From Crambe crambe (Eukaryota; Porifera; Demospongiae; Poecilosclerida; Crambeidae), in assembly GCA_963924555.1 (NCBI GenBank), contig OZ004594.1, forward strand, positions 1,364,001-1,428,000: a DNA stretch of 64,000 bases, given 5' to 3'. A program made the translations under genes and the position numbers. Shown piece after piece: positions 1 through 19,320 of this stretch; position 1 is the first letter of the stretch; every line of letters starts with the position of its first letter. The notes below the pieces were generated by a model. That model did not search any database and was not told the origin of the DNA. It was given only the letters and a program-made list of their open reading frames with translations.

Positions 1-1700
1 CTCTCCCCTCTGAAAACCCCCCGTCCTATAAATCCAACCCCTCCCGGCCCCCCTCCATATTACCTCCCCATCTGAAAATCTATCACCTCCCATCCAATAA
101 CCCCACCCCCCCCCCCCCCCCCCCCCAGATTAGGGACTCACATACCTATTCATGTACTGCAGTGTGTGAAGAATTCACAAGGTTTTACGTGCCACTCCCC
201 CTTCCAGGCAGGCCTTTCCTTGGGCCTTCACCAACCCCCCTCCCCATTGAGCAGCAACTGCCACGACATAATGACCTAATGCATGATACCCACCCAATCA
301 ACCCACACTTAAAGTTAAGTTGCTAAAGGCATGCACACAATGACAGCTATTAAATGCCCTGAGTCACAGCTATTCCTCCTCCTTAAATGCCCCGTGCCCT
401 TAGTTTATGTAGAGTCACAGCTATTCCTCCTCCTTAAATGCCCCGTGCCCTTAGTTTATATAGAGTCAACAGCTATTCCTTTCCCTTAAACGCCCTGTAC
501 CCTTAGTATATATGTAAATCCATTCTAATAACAGAAATTGAACACAGCTAGGCCTAGATAGTAGGACAGACCTAGTAGGACAATACAATAAAACACTGTA
601 GGACAATAAAACACAGGCCTAGTAGGACATTAATAACACTGTAGGACAATAAAACACAGGCCTAGTAGGACGAAAATAAAATACTGTAGGACAATAAAAC
701 ACAGGCCTAGTTAGGACAACAATAAAACACTAAAACATAGGACAATAAAACATAGGACAATAAAACATAGGATAATAAAACATAGGATAATAAAACACAG
801 GCCTAGTGATTTCAATTTAAGCCCACCACCTAATTTCTAAACCAACTCAGAATAACCTGAAGAATTATTGCAGCATTGCATTGCATTGCATTTAACAAGT
901 ACATGGCTCACTAGCTATATTTATTTATTAAATTTCCTCAATATTCACCACATGATACAGTTAAAATTCCTCACCTCCCAGTCTTAGTCATCGTCTCACC
1001 CCCCCATCATCTCTCACCTTCACACACATGATTCCCTCTCCTCTGCAATCTCCACACATGACTCACACGCTTCCTCTCTCCCACTCTCCCCTGCTCCTTC
1101 ACATCCTAAGTCCCTCTTCCTCCTTCACCCTCTCACGCTTCCCCACCTTAAACTACTCCCCACAACTCAAAGACTTCACGGGTGTTACAACAATACAATC
1201 AGACTAAGCCCTTACTCTAAATGGGTGTCAGCTAAGAAAATGAAAAGAAATTTTTTTCGCCATGCACATCCACCCGAGCTGCACACATTTACTCTTCACC
1301 AGGTAAATTGAATTCTGTGTTTACTTAATTGTAGCTAATTATGTACAGGATAATCTAGTGGTTAAACATGATTTTTTGCCCATATCATAATTATTATGAA
1401 ATAACAACATGACCAGTGCACCATAATCACATGACCAGTATGCCATTAATCCATAGTAACCATGACCATGCCAGTGTACCAGTAACTGTATGACTAGCTA
1501 GTATACAGATTACATGACCAGTGCACCATGGTCACATGATCAGTATACCAGTAACCCATAGCAACCATAGCTCATTAATTTTTATGATTACATGACCAGT
1601 GCACCATGGTCACATGATCAGTATACATTAACCTATATGATATCACATGACCAGTATGTGACCTAATATACAAGCTATCATGAATGTGCCATCATCATAC
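1..1700. repeat. Gene-free repeat-rich stretch with short minisatellites
   Basis: I see no coding exon here. There is a C homopolymer near 104-126. Roughly three copies of an approximately 50-bp unit (core ATTCCTCCTCCTTAAATGCC) lie at about 360-510. A tandem array built on ACACAGGCCTAGTAGGACAATAAA runs from about 560 to 810 and degrades at its right end into ACATAGGACAATAAA units. At about 1405-1660 a palindrome-like unit (CACATGACCAGTGCACCATGG) recurs several times with spacers. Nothing suggests function; these look like ordinary minisatellite expansions. Confidence 0.75.
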
Positions 1701-2254
1701 ATGCACTTTTTTATGAGAAAGGTAGCAGAGTAGAGCTGAGTTTCAAAAGAAGAAGAAGAAGCAACTGAAGCTGAAGTGTTTAATTTTCAGAGCAGTTTTT
1801 TGGATGGTGGCATGTTTTGATGCAGGTGAATAGCTTTTTATAGTAGGTCAATGACTGCAATTAAATGTGCCTTATATATTTGTGCGCCTTATAAACATTA
1901 GAAAAATTTTTTGGTGAGATATACAGCTGTTAGAGCTCGGAAAAGCAGATATGCAGCTTGTTAGAGCTCAGAAAGGAAAAACAGAGAGCCAATGTTCTTG
2001 AAAAGTTAACTTTCTTTATTTAGCAACTCAAAATGCAAGGCATGAGGGATAAATATAAATAGTAGCTAGAGCCAATGCTGAAGAACAGGTAGCTGTAAGT
2101 ACCCAGTAGCACCAGAGGAAGCTTAGAGAGAGGCAAAAGTAGCAAAAAGCCAATAGCCACGGATAGCTTAGCTTAGTAGCTCCAGAGGAGGAAGGAGAGT
2201 TTGTAAGGTTAGCAAAGGTGGGGAGAGAGGAAGGAAAGAGTGAGGGGAGGAGGA

Positions 2255-2377
<123 letters not shown>

Positions 2378-3139
2378 GAGAATGAGAAAGAGTGGAAGAA
2401 GCAAGTGAGAGGAGTGGGAGAAAGAAGAGGAAAAGCAAAGCAAGAATGTCAGAGCAAGAGGGTAGGAGTGCGAGATCAAGACTAGAGACACAGAGAGAGG
2501 AATTTTTGTGCATATATCATTAGGTGAATATTAACAAAACAGTAATTATTTGAGCCTCTATGGTAAACCAGTATTCTCAATGCAATGCAATGCTCCTAGC
2601 ACTATCCAACACTAATTTCTCCAAACATAAAATTTATTATCATACCCTCTCTTTATGCATGGAATTCATTCAACTTAAACCAATCCTCTTCAACCATCCA
2701 TTCACAAAAAGCTCCTGCATGCAATCTAACTCTATGGTCCCCCCCCCCCCCCCCCCAATTAATTTTGCCTTTGAAGATGCACCCATGGCTAGCGATCATG
2801 GAGGCATGGATTCTATACTTACACACTATAAGCTACACATCCCCACCCCATCTCCAGTACCTCACCCTTGCCCACTGTACCCCCCACCCCTCACCCTTAT
2901 TGATACAGTTGCTGCTGTTTCACCAAGTTGGCCTGTTGGCGGTGTGCTTCCATTGGGTCTTCCCCACCACAGATCAGCCTGCCCCCCTCCAACCTTACAT
3001 GACTCACTGTTAGCGAGGCTTCCATCAGGGAGGACCGCGGATCACCCACCGCACAACCCACACCAGAGCAGCCACCTCATTGGAGCAGCCACTGACCACC
3101 ACATGGCAGATGCAGCCACCCTACAGCCACAGCCCCTGT

Positions 3140-5497
3140 TTAAACCAAAAACCTGACTCTTTTTTTCTTCCGTGCAGGGCAACCAGTAGAGGAGGAAGTT
3201 ATAGAAGACAAGAGAGGGACTGTAGAAGAGGAAGAGGAGGAGGAGGCAGAGGAAGAGGAGGAGGAGGAGGAAATAGGAAGGGATTTCCCTCCATGGGTGT
3301 CAGGACAGGGCCGCCCTGCACGGGTGTTTGTAACGGTAGTTAAGGCTGTGGCTGTAGTGATGGCTACTGCTCCTGTAGTTGTTTTGATAGGTGAAGATTC
3401 GGTGGTCCTGGTGGCTGCTCTTCTTACATTGGCTGCCCTGGTTCTTTGTGGTGCGGCAGATGTCCCGGACCCCGGTATTGGCGTTGGTGCAGCCACCCGT
3501 GCCCGCTTTGGAGCGGGACGCGAGCGGCTTGGGGATCCAGGAGAACGGGGTCTTCTCCTCCCCGAACATCCTGGCCCTTGCTGCACCTCCGGATAGAAGT
3601 CGCCAGACTGTAGAGAGAGAGATTACATAGCATCCATATTTCATACTCATAGGGTTGAAGTTTCTAAGGAGGGACAGAATTGGGGCTCTAGATAAGAAGG
3701 CTATAGAACCACCAACCACCCCCCAATTAATGTAACCCTGGTATCTAGGGAGAAAACCAAAAGCCAAAGCTACAACTTACAACGAAGCTATCCGTTCCGG
3801 CGACAATCTGTGTTTTTAATTCCCGGAGGGCAGCATGTTTGACCCTCGCATCGCCATCCAGCCCCCGCATTAGGGGTGACCCTGGAGACGTCAGCTTTGC
3901 CATGATGTTTTCAACCATGGCTTCCACTGCTTCTTCCATGACATCCTGTCGAAGATGGTCCAGGGCCACCGGCAAGTCGGAGACCTTCAGGCGCTCCACG
4001 GGGATACCGTGCTCGTCTTTGATGTGTTGTATATAGGCATTTGCTGCCTGTACCTGGTGATCTTTATTGTCATTCTTTGCAGGGACCCCCCGCCAGTTAA
4101 CTACAAATGTGTTGTTAACACTACATTTCGGACATGCTAAAACCATGGAGGAGTCGAGACAGCGAGCAGCCCTTATTCGCTCCGTCACATCCTTCCTGGT
4201 GGCATCCTTTCCCTAAAACAACAACAACAAAAACATTACCTTCATGTTTATTTCTTTCTATTTCTTAAGGAAGTAACTGCATGAACTTGATTTTGGCCCC
4301 TTTTAGTTCCTATGGAATGAGTTAGCTAGCATAAACAATTAATTCCCCCTCCTCCTCCCCTCCTCCCTCCCCTTCCCCTCCCCTCCTCCTTCCCCTCCCC
4401 CCTCCTCCTTCCCCTCCCCCTCCCCTCCAACTGCTCAATAAACAGCGTGACAACATATTTTGTAAACACTCTTTACTTACAAGTTGAGTATCTTCATCGT
4501 CCAACCATGGCTTCTTCCGCCTAATGAAAATGACAAGAGGAACGAAGTCAAGAGCAATGCCTGCCTCAGCACCAGAGTGCCGAGGCACAGTGCCAAAGGT
4601 GACTACGGTACTCATGCCAAGGCATATTAAAAGACTAGCCTGCTAATCATTTTTTAAGCTGCAAATAATGCATAATAGAATGTACTTTTGACCCAGCAAA
4701 TGGCCTATGGCAGACAACATTTGACCTTTTGACCTAGCAAATGGCCTATGGCAGACCAGATTTGACTTTTTGACCCAGAAAATGGCCTATGGCAGACTGT
4801 ATTATAATAATTCTAGATACTTAGCTTTATGGACTTACTGGGAGCGGGAATTCCGGGCCCGGGGGTTGACTGCCGAAGAGTTGGTGCGGGAGTTGTGGGG
4901 GGTTGGGTTTGGAGGAGCCACAGAGTTCCGGGGGTTGGCACTCACAGAGGTGCGGGGGTTTGGAGGACCCACAGGTTGGATTGGTGTGGATGTGGCCAGA
5001 GGAGGGGGGAAGTAGAGAAGGGAAGGGTTTGGGTGGGAGGAGGTGGTGGGGATAGGGCGGAGGTCAGTGCCAGGAGGGAGACCCCCTGTGACAGCGCCAG
5101 GGACAGACCTTTGAGGCCTGCCCTTATGCACTGCCACAGAGGGGAGGGAGGGGGGAATGGGAGGGGGGATGATTGAAGGGGGGCCCCCAGTGACAGTGCG
5201 AGATGCAGACTTTTTAAGCCTGCCCCTACGCACTGGCACTTGAGACCCAGGAGGGGGCTGGTTGGTGAGAGGTGGCGCCCTCATTTGGCCTCCCCCGGGA
5301 TTGGTCCCCTGTGTGTGGGTACTTTTCCTCAGAGAGGGTGGTGACGTTCCACCTCCCCCATGGTTGTTTCCCCGAAGATGGGTACTTCCTCCTGGAGGAG
5401 GTGGCGACGTTCCAGCCCCCCTGGGATCCTTTCCCCGCACACAGGGTTTTTTCCTCGGGGGAGGATGGTTGGAAGTCAAACCTCTGCTTGAAGACAT
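3140..5497 (-). CDS. Unrecognised Pro-, Ser- and Arg-rich protein, probably nuclear
   Basis: Not a family I recognise. Model: coding exons 5497-4839, 4634-4481, 4212-3781 and 3607-3140, giving 570 aa in one frame. Exon 1 encodes a proline/glycine-rich disordered region with two AT-hook-like basic patches (RRGRLKK and HKGRPQR) and loose internal repeats. Exons 2-3 encode the only folded-looking part: a CPKC pair followed about 40 residues later by HIKDEH, a possible zinc site, and then a helical stretch. Exon 4 is basic and serine-rich and ends in KKKRVRF, a likely nuclear localisation signal. The weak point is the exon 1-2 junction: the donor is good (GTAAGT) but the acceptor at 4635 has a poor pyrimidine tract, so exon 1 could belong to a separate gene with translation restarting at the Met at 4615. 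Exons 2-4 join cleanly and I trust them more. Confidence 0.5.
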
Positions 5498-5507
5498 GGT
5501 CTGTGTG

Positions 5508-5511
5508 CAAA

Positions 5512-5582
<71 letters not shown>
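5508..5582. repeat. (AAAT)n microsatellite
   Basis: About 18 tetranucleotide units directly upstream (on the minus strand) of the start codon at 5497. On that strand the tract is T-rich and ends in GCACACAG just before ACCATG, so it may serve as the polypyrimidine tract of an acceptor for a 5' UTR intron. Confidence 0.85.
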
Positions 5583-5583
<1 letters not shown>

Positions 5584-6232
5584 AGCATCAAGAGTTCACT
5601 AGCTATCTATAATGAAGCATGAAGTCTCTAGTTAGCAAGTAAGACCACATGTAACTTGCATGCTACATGCTATGGCAGCTATTTTGATATAATTTAATTT
5701 AGCTAGTGGATATAGCTAATAGGCTCAAGCTAGCTATTGTCATTTCAAAATTCAAATTTTTGCAAAGCCTTGCAAAAGAGCACAGAGCTATCTAGCAAAC
5801 TTCTATATAACTTACTAGCAGAAAGAGGGGGGTGGGGGGCTCAAGCATAAGTCTAGCTAGCAATAGCAAGTAAGACCTGCATGTAACTTGCAGGTTTCCT
5901 GCATGCTATGGCTGCCAGCTAGCTATTTTGTAGCCAATTTAAATAATTATAGCGGCTATTATCATTTCAAAATTTTGCAAGCTAGCTAGCTAGGCCTAGC
6001 TAATTTATGGCTATTGCATAATAGATAGCATAGCTAACTAGCACAACTTTATAGCTAAGACTTGCAGGTTTCCTTTGCTATGCATGGCTGCCAACAAGCT
6101 GGCTATTAAAATAGCTGCTTAGCTAGTCAAGTGGATAGGGTCAAGCTACAAAGAGATTAGTCTTAAGTCATTCCAAAATTCAAAGTAGCTATAAGCTTAC
6201 ACACATTAAACTAGCCAGACTACTTTACTTAC

Positions 6233-6335
6233 CAAGGAAACAAATGTGACTTTCTCTCGCTCTCTTGCTCTTCTGGTGAACTGGCGCGCTTGAGGCGGGC
6301 TAAGATTTTTATGCACGATATTGGGCATGCGCAGT
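6233..6335 (-). promoter_or_regulatory. Putative promoter and 5' UTR exon of the minus-strand gene at 3140-5497
   Basis: On the minus strand a CpG-containing stretch with CATGCGCA at about 6325 leads into a CT/GA-rich segment that ends in a good splice donor (CTTG|GTAAGTAAAG) at 6233. The acceptor just before the start codon at 5497 would complete a noncoding first exon. This is inferred from splice consensus only. The rest of 5583-7976 holds AT-rich DNA with GCTAGCTA tracts and nothing else I can support. Confidence 0.35.
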
Positions 6336-7892
6336 AGTCTGGCGTAGCGGATGGATCATGTCACGAACTGGCCAGAGAGCTTAGGCCTGTAGCCAGGATT
6401 TTAGAAAAGGGATGGCTCAGGAGGATTAATTATTATCAATTCAGCAAACTAATGCAAGTGACTATGCTTATAATTATTCCATCAAAGGGAGGGGGTGCTC
6501 AAGCTCGTTGAGCCACCTGCTGGCTACAGGCCTGGAGCTAGAGCTCGAGCTCGAGCTAGCACTGCAGCTGCTCCCACTACTCTATCTGACCCTGTGAGTG
6601 TCTGCAATGTTAGAATGATGTGATCTTGATATTTGATCCTGTCCCCTGTTCCCTCCTTCCCCTCCTAGATCCTCCCCTCGTCCCTCCCCTGTCCCCTCCT
6701 ACCTTCCTCCCCTATCCTCCTCTCCCTGTCTTCTCTTTTCTCTTCCTCCACATAATTATTACTTAGATGTGGTATCTGCTGAAAAGCACGGGCCATGGCC
6801 ATGGAGCTGTCAATTAAAAAGTTTCTACCTTGAAGAAGATTGAGGCCAAGGTGAATCGAAGCTGACTACCATCCTGTACCCTGCAAGTAGCTCACAGGTT
6901 GCATGTGAACTCCCTTTGGCTGGTCAGTGATAATGAAGCTATGCAGTTAAGCCATGCATATGCATAAAAGAACATGTGAACAACCTCCCCTCCCTTAGTA
7001 CTCCACAGCTGCATGTGATAGCTAAGTCTATTTTATGCATATGAAGTGGGATTATGAAGCAGAAAGTGAATAGACCCCTTTAAGTGTTAGTAAGCTTAGC
7101 AACTGTTGCTATACTGCAGCGCCGCGACCTACTTTGAATAGTCAAGTCAAGTGTTGCTGTTCTGACACAGTAAGGATTTGTGTTCTGGTGATGCATACAT
7201 GCCATGTCTAGCTAGTGGAACTTATAAGATTCAGGGGTAGAATCAACTGTCAAAAAGTGGCCCCCCCCCTGCCACTGAGAAATAATTCTTGGTCTGCTAT
7301 GTAATAAAATTATTTACTCAATGCATTTTGCAAATACCTTTCTTCCTTTAAAGCCCCCACAAACACATCATATTATGGAAGAGCAATAGCTATAATGATT
7401 ACTCACTCACTACGTTAGTTAGTTAGCTACATGTTCAATTATGAGAAGGTAGAAGTATGAAACATTCAAATATCTCTTTTCAGGGCAAGTCATAGCCGAG
7501 AATACTGTATACTTGGGGTACTTTAGTTAGTACTGTGCCATCACATCCAATATCATCCCATTGTGGAGTATAGGGGTTACATCACAAGCCAAGCTCCAAG
7601 AGATAGAATCAGTCAGTACCTTTGGGGTACACTACAGGAAGATAAACTATCAATCACAAGGATTGGTTAGTCACTGCACTGGTAAGCAAATCTAGCTCTG
7701 AATTGAGTTACATCCTAAAATGTAACTATACATACACTATGTGACAGTCTGTATGGAGATGAAGGCCAGGGACTCAAGGAGTTTGATCCATACCAACTTT
7801 TAGACATCTCTAAATGGCTACCTGTTGAAGAGGCATATACCTATTACAAGATGCTGGGGGTTATTATGTGTACTTACTTTTAAAGGGTCCTT

Positions 7893-7910
7893 GCGCACGC
7901 GCATCGCGCG
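7893..7910. promoter_or_regulatory. CpG-rich NRF1-like element upstream of receptor A
   Basis: GCGCACGCGCATCGCGCG stands out in AT-rich DNA 66 bp before the ATG at 7977. It resembles the GC-alternating binding site of NRF1-type factors, and similar motifs precede other genes in this window. No TATA box is obvious. Confidence 0.45.
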
Positions 7911-7976
7911 AAATACAAAATATCGTGGGTGTGCGTTAATTAGAAAACGCATAATAAACGCCATCTTTTATATACA

Positions 7977-10900
7977 ATGGAGCTAATAAAATTATCTTTT
8001 ATTATTGTGACGACAATCTATTGTTGTACTAGTCGAAATCCATACTACAAAGAAGTTTATCCTGCAGTGGATCTGAGCAGTGATTTATCCAATCATATTT
8101 TCTTTGCTCTCATTCAGTCCTTTGGTAGTGAGTTTAATGGCTCTGGGAATATCATAGGAGTGCAATTAGCCTTGGACAGAATAAACAGCAACCCCAATAT
8201 CCTACCAAATCACACCCTTCACTATACTCTCACCGATTCCCAGGTGACTTGAAGATTTTAGCTAGCTGATGTAAAATCATTTTTCAATTAGTGCATGAGG
8301 ACTATAGCACTTGATGCTCTCTTCAACCAACTCCTCTCAAGAGATGGCATATCCAAAGTGGCAGTATTGGGTTCTGGATGTTCTGTTGCAACTGAACCCA
8401 CTGCAGAAGTCTCCCATTACTACAACCTCACTCATGTGAGTCCATTCCAGTAGTCATGGTTATGAAGAATATGAGGATTGCTATACATCTTCAGATATCT
8501 TGTTCTACTAGTTCCACTGAACTCCTCGATCGTTCTCGTTTTCGTCGCTATTTCCAACTTCTTCAGACTATGAGAGACATTGCCCCGATCCACCTAGCTT
8601 TAATCAAACACTATAAGTGGAAATACGTCTCCATGGTCACTCAAAATGAAAATATTTTCACAGTGGTAAGCTAAGCCTAAAAATTATCGATCTCTTGATG
8701 AAATAGTAATACCACTTCTGTTCTACAGGCAATGGATTCACTGAAACGTTTTCTTGATTCAGAGGGTGTCAGATTTTCTGAGAAAATCTTTGAAAGCAAC
8801 GAAAGCATTGCTGGGCTAAAAGAACCAATTGTGTGTAGTTATTTCAGCAACATTATAAGCTAATAAGCTATTCTGCTAATCTTTTTGAATTATTTATAGG
8901 ATCCTTCAGCACATATTTTCATAGTTGCAAGCTATGAGGGACATGCAAGAGCATTCTTGTGTGAGGTATATTACAGTGGTAGTCTTCTGTTCAGAGTACT
9001 CATTTTCTTATGCATTCTTTCCACATTTGCAGGCTTATAGAAGAAACATCAAGTATCCCACCCATTTGATGATATTCATGGGCTGGTATGAGGGGGAGTG
9101 GTGGCTGGAGGAGACCAGTGGTACTTGTAGTCCAGAAGATAGGGCAAAGGTCATGCCATATAGCCTGTCCATTCTTCATTTCAATTTCGAAATCCCCGAG
9201 GAGGTTACAAATGCAACGTCTGGAATTGTAACTAATAGATGATCATTCCAGCTGCTACCTATTGTTCTTCTGCATGTATAACAATAGAGAGGATCTGAAT
9301 ATAGGAGTAAGGAAATGCTAAAAGTGACAGGACCTCCCTTTTACAGAAGAAGCCAGCTCTCACCATACTGCTATGATGCCACTTGGACTTTGGCTTATGC
9401 ACTGAATAATGCTCTACAAGGTATTATTATTAGCATCATAATTATGATATATAGTTATCTCTCCTTTTACTTCATGCAGTCGTAGAGAATACAAGTACTG
9501 GGATTCGATATGATAATGAGGCATTTTACCAGAGAATGCTTCATAATGTCAACAAAAGTGATTTCATTGGAATAACGGTTAGCCCTAGCCTAGTCCCTAA
9601 CCCCTAGTCTCTAGCCCTAGCAAGCTCAGTTTGGATTGTGTGTGACAGTGCTATATTATACCCAAACATTAGATGTATTGATTTTTAACTAGCAGTCTTG
9701 GAACTAAAATTTGACGTAAAGATAATTTTAACAAATTTGATAGAACACATGACATGGGACAGTTTGAGGTTTATAGAATTCTCACGTGCATGTGCACTCT
9801 GGTTCTGCATGGGTTAAGCTTATTGGGAAAAAGGATAACAAAGTTCCTGTTATGCAGGGTCCAGTGAACTTTGATGCACAGGGAATTCGTCCCACAAATG
9901 AACGTCAAGTTTTTCAATTCAGAAAAAATGAATCTGGTATTTTAGCTAGCTACCTTCGTATTATTTCAATCATGACTGTTTTTGTATAGACAATATTCAA
10001 ATGATCAAAATAGGAGATGTGATTGAAGGTGGACCAAGAAAATTCAGCTTTCTCATCAATAGAGATATGTCCAGTAAAACGCTATGGCCTGGTGAGTGGA
10101 ATTATTTCATTTCTTGGCTTCCCTGTATCCCTGCATCCCTCACTCACTTCTTCTTTGATCAAGGATCCCTTCAGCTATGTACCACTACGATATTGCTAGA
10201 TAATCCACCGAAACTGTCCTTAGCTAATTATGAATACATACAGATGGTGTGCCCCGCGATGGTGTTCCCAAGAATGTCACAGTGACCATCCATCCTGCCA
10301 CTGCTACAGTTCTTTACTTCCTGGCTGCCATTGGGATAGTCTTCACTCTTGTCTGTCTCATTGTGAACACATCCTTCAGAGAAACAAGGTTGTTATGCCA
10401 TGCAGACAGTCAAATCTTTACCAGAGTTACAGTATTAAGAAGCTCTGAATAGTGGACACACCTGGGACCCATGTCTTTTGTAGAGAGGTTATCCTCTTTT
10501 GGAGGTTATTAAAAATAGAATACAAAGGTATTTGATTGTCCTTTGATGAGATGTTCGTCTTCATTCAGAGTGTACTTAATCGGAGGTTTCACTCTATTTC
10601 TTATAATTCCACAGGGTGATCAAGTTGGGTAGCCCTAAACTGAACTACCTGATTGGAATTGGAGCCATAATCCTGTATGCTCAGGTTTACCTTCTTGCTC
10701 TGCCACCAGGATCTCTGGGCATGACAATTCCCTGCAACTACAACCCTTGGTTTTTTGCCATAGGCTACTCTCTCTGCTATGGGACCATCGTGTGCAAGAT
10801 GGTCCGTATCCACTACATCTTCAACTACACTAAACTAGACTCCAAATCAGTGAGTGCAGCTACTCACTCATACATGCAGTGAAACCTCCTAATAATGGAC

Positions 10901-12609
10901 ACACTTTGGACCCATCCTTTTGTCCTTTGTAGAAAGGTTGTCCTCTTTTGGAGGTTATTTTGTATAGAGTGTATAAAAGGTACTTTTGATTGTCCTTTGC
11001 TGAGAGCTTTGGAGGTTATTTTGTAGCTATAATATTATGGGTCTTATGGAGCAAAACTTCAAAACTGAGTTCATTCTAAAGCTCTTAATCTGGAGATTTA
11101 TACGGTTTTTAAATCAAATTTATACACCATTTTGTTCCCGAGTTATACTTAATTATGTCCAATTTATCAGAGATTCTACTGCAAGTCTGCAGAGAGCTAC
11201 AATTATTTTTTTTTGTCATTTTGTTTTCAGACTATTAGTGATTGGAAGCTGGCTCTGGGGGTGTTGATCCTGGTGGTAATAGACGTGGTCATTCTTGTTA
11301 CCTACACTACCGTGATAGAAGCCAGCAATGGAGGTCGAGAGTCGAGGGCGCAGAGGATTTTGAACCGAGAAGATCCAACCCTCAGCGAACCAGTATGTGG
11401 GGGCAATAATTGTAGCCAGCCAGTGATCAACACCTTAGAATGAAACTTGCAGTGATCCTTAGCAACCTTAATATCAAGCAGTGGAACCTCCAATAAAGGA
11501 CACCCTGAAAGAGGACAAACCTCTCAACAAAGAACAGTATATAATATCTTCAATTCTATACAAAATAAACTCCGAGAACCTCTTTTACTAAGGATAAAAG
11601 GTTACATGGCCCAAATGTGTCCATTACTTGGAGGTTCCTCTGTGCTCTCATGAACTTCATTATCGATGACTCCTTTGTTCTCCTAGGGTTTTGGAATAGT
11701 CGAGTATCACTACTTCTATGTCTGCAAATCCTTGACTCGGGATATTTTTGTAGGCATTCTGTACGGATACAAAGCTGTCCTGCAGCTGGTAGCTCTGTTT
11801 CTGGCCATTTCCATCCGCAATGTCAACGTGAAGGGGATGAACGATGCTCTGTACATAACAACTGCCATCTACATCACCAGTCTACTGTGGACCGTGATCA
11901 TCATCTCCAATTACTCTCTAGTTGAGTACTTGAATATATTCACAATAGTGATTGATATGAGTGTTCTGATGGGAGCCACAGCCATAGTGGGTCTGGTCTT
12001 CATTCCAATGGTAGGTGACATTCAAAACATAGAGTGGGACCTCTAAGGGACACTTTTGGGACCTTAAAATAAGAGGTGTTCACTCTTTAGAGGTTCAATT
12101 TGTATTAGCAGTATGGTTTGGTTCCTTGGAAAAATGTCCCTAGTACAGGGGAGTGTATTCACATCCTGTAGAGAGTTCATTAAGAGAGGTCCCATTGAAG
12201 CTAGCCTGCTAAAGTCAACTTTTCACTTAGTCTCCCAGGTCTGACTTTTCACCTTCAGAGTATTTGATTTCAGATATCAGTTTGTTTTTTTTTAAGTTTT
12301 TTTTTAGTTTTTTTTTTTTTTTTGTTTTTGTTTTTAATTTTTTAAGGTATTCTATGGTAAAAGTATGCATTAATACAAACACTCTATTACACACTGCAGA
12401 TGGTGCTGGTTTACAAGCAATATTACACCATATCTGCAATCAGAACCCCTGCCCAATCAAGATCTTTCAGCAGCACTAGTAGGCCATTGGCCTCATTCGA
12501 CATCACCGAGCAGCTTGACAGAAGATTAGCTGAGCAGCTGGACTTGAGATTGGCTGTTACTCTACAAGAGCAAGACACTGAGAATGCTACCACCCATACT
12601 ATCATTTGA
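7977..12609 (+). CDS. GABA-B-like class C G-protein-coupled receptor (copy A)
   Basis: Metabotropic receptor with an extracellular Venus-flytrap ligand module and seven membrane helices, acting at the plasma membrane through G proteins. Fifteen exons (7977-8243, 8292-8435, 8495-8665, 8729-8830, 8900-8965, 9033-9227, 9288-9420, 9480-9577, 9858-9936, 9990-10091, 10244-10388, 10615-10849, 11231-11392, 11687-12010, 12400-12609) join into 810 aa. A signal peptide covers about residues 1-19. The flytrap has GCSVATEP, SCSTSSTELLDRSRFRRYF, IVASYEGHARAFLCE, MGWYEGEWW and YDATWTLAYALN, all with counterparts in GABA-B subunits. There is no cysteine-rich linker, as is typical of GABA-B rather than glutamate receptors. 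TM1 is near 472-494 and TM7 near 714-738. The tail (741-810) lacks the clear coiled coil found in copies B and C. The acid that precedes the YDAxW motif in mammalian GABBR1 is replaced, so the ligand may not be GABA. Confidence 0.92.
10447..10613 (+). mobile_element. MITE-like inverted-repeat element (intron of receptor A)
   Basis: Contains the family core TGGACACACCTGGGACCCAT, then AGAGAGGTTATCCTCTTTTGG, and a right end GGAGGTTTCACTC that is the inverse of the left end seen in better copies (CAGTGGAACCTCC). Compare 10877-11022, 11479-11642, 13150-13303 and 58860-59017. Confidence 0.6.
10877..11022 (+). mobile_element. MITE-like inverted-repeat element (intron of receptor A)
   Basis: Left terminus CAGTGAAACCTCCTAATAAT followed by the family core TGGACACACTTTGGACCCATCC; the right end is truncated. 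It lies immediately after exon 12 of receptor A in the same orientation as the preceding copy. Confidence 0.6.
11479..11642 (-). mobile_element. MITE-like inverted-repeat element, opposite orientation
   Basis: Both ends are present: CAGTGGAACCTCCAATAAAG at the left and TACTTGGAGGTTCCTCTG at the right, an imperfect terminal inverted repeat of about 18 bp. The interior is the reverse complement of the copies at 10447 and 10877. It lies between exons 13 and 14 of receptor A. Confidence 0.65.
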
Positions 12610-12936
12610 AGTGAGTGACATCACTGAAAAACACCTTTCCCTCTCAATATGAGACTAGCTAAGCTAAGAAGTTAGATAACCATAATTATTATTATGTACT
12701 TACCAACTTTACTATCATACAATATACACTACATACTGAGCAAAAAATTAATGTTGAAACTAACCCCACCCATAAGATTTATATTTCAGAATGCTCTGTC
12801 TCACATATCAATGTGCATGGCTTAGTTTCCTACGTAATGCACAGGTAGAATTTGTAGATTTTAATCTTATCTGGTAGGAAGGAAGGAGAAGTGAGAGATA
12901 GAGAGAAGTTGAATTATGAAAATTGGGAAAATGTCT

Positions 12937-19212
<6,276 letters not shown>

Positions 19213-19320
19213 TATACGTTCATCTTCTAAATAAAGCGCACCCACCACGCATGCGCGGATCAAACGAGACTCTTTTTGATTTTTTTGAAAAAAATTACAC
19301 ACCAAGCAAGGTAGCTAGGT
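19213..19320. promoter_or_regulatory. Bidirectional promoter between DHX16 and the SUN-domain gene
   Basis: Only 108 bp separate the two divergent start codons. The interval holds ACGCATGCGC at 19247-19256, an NRF1-type palindrome, about 35 bp from the DHX16 ATG and 65 bp from the SUN ATG. There is no TATA box. The layout implies shared control of two housekeeping nuclear genes. Confidence 0.6.

Noticed and set aside
2560-3156. 198-codon plus-strand open frame, Pro/His-rich
   Set aside because: No recognisable domain, crosses a C homopolymer, and overlaps nothing with a splice structure; best read as chance.
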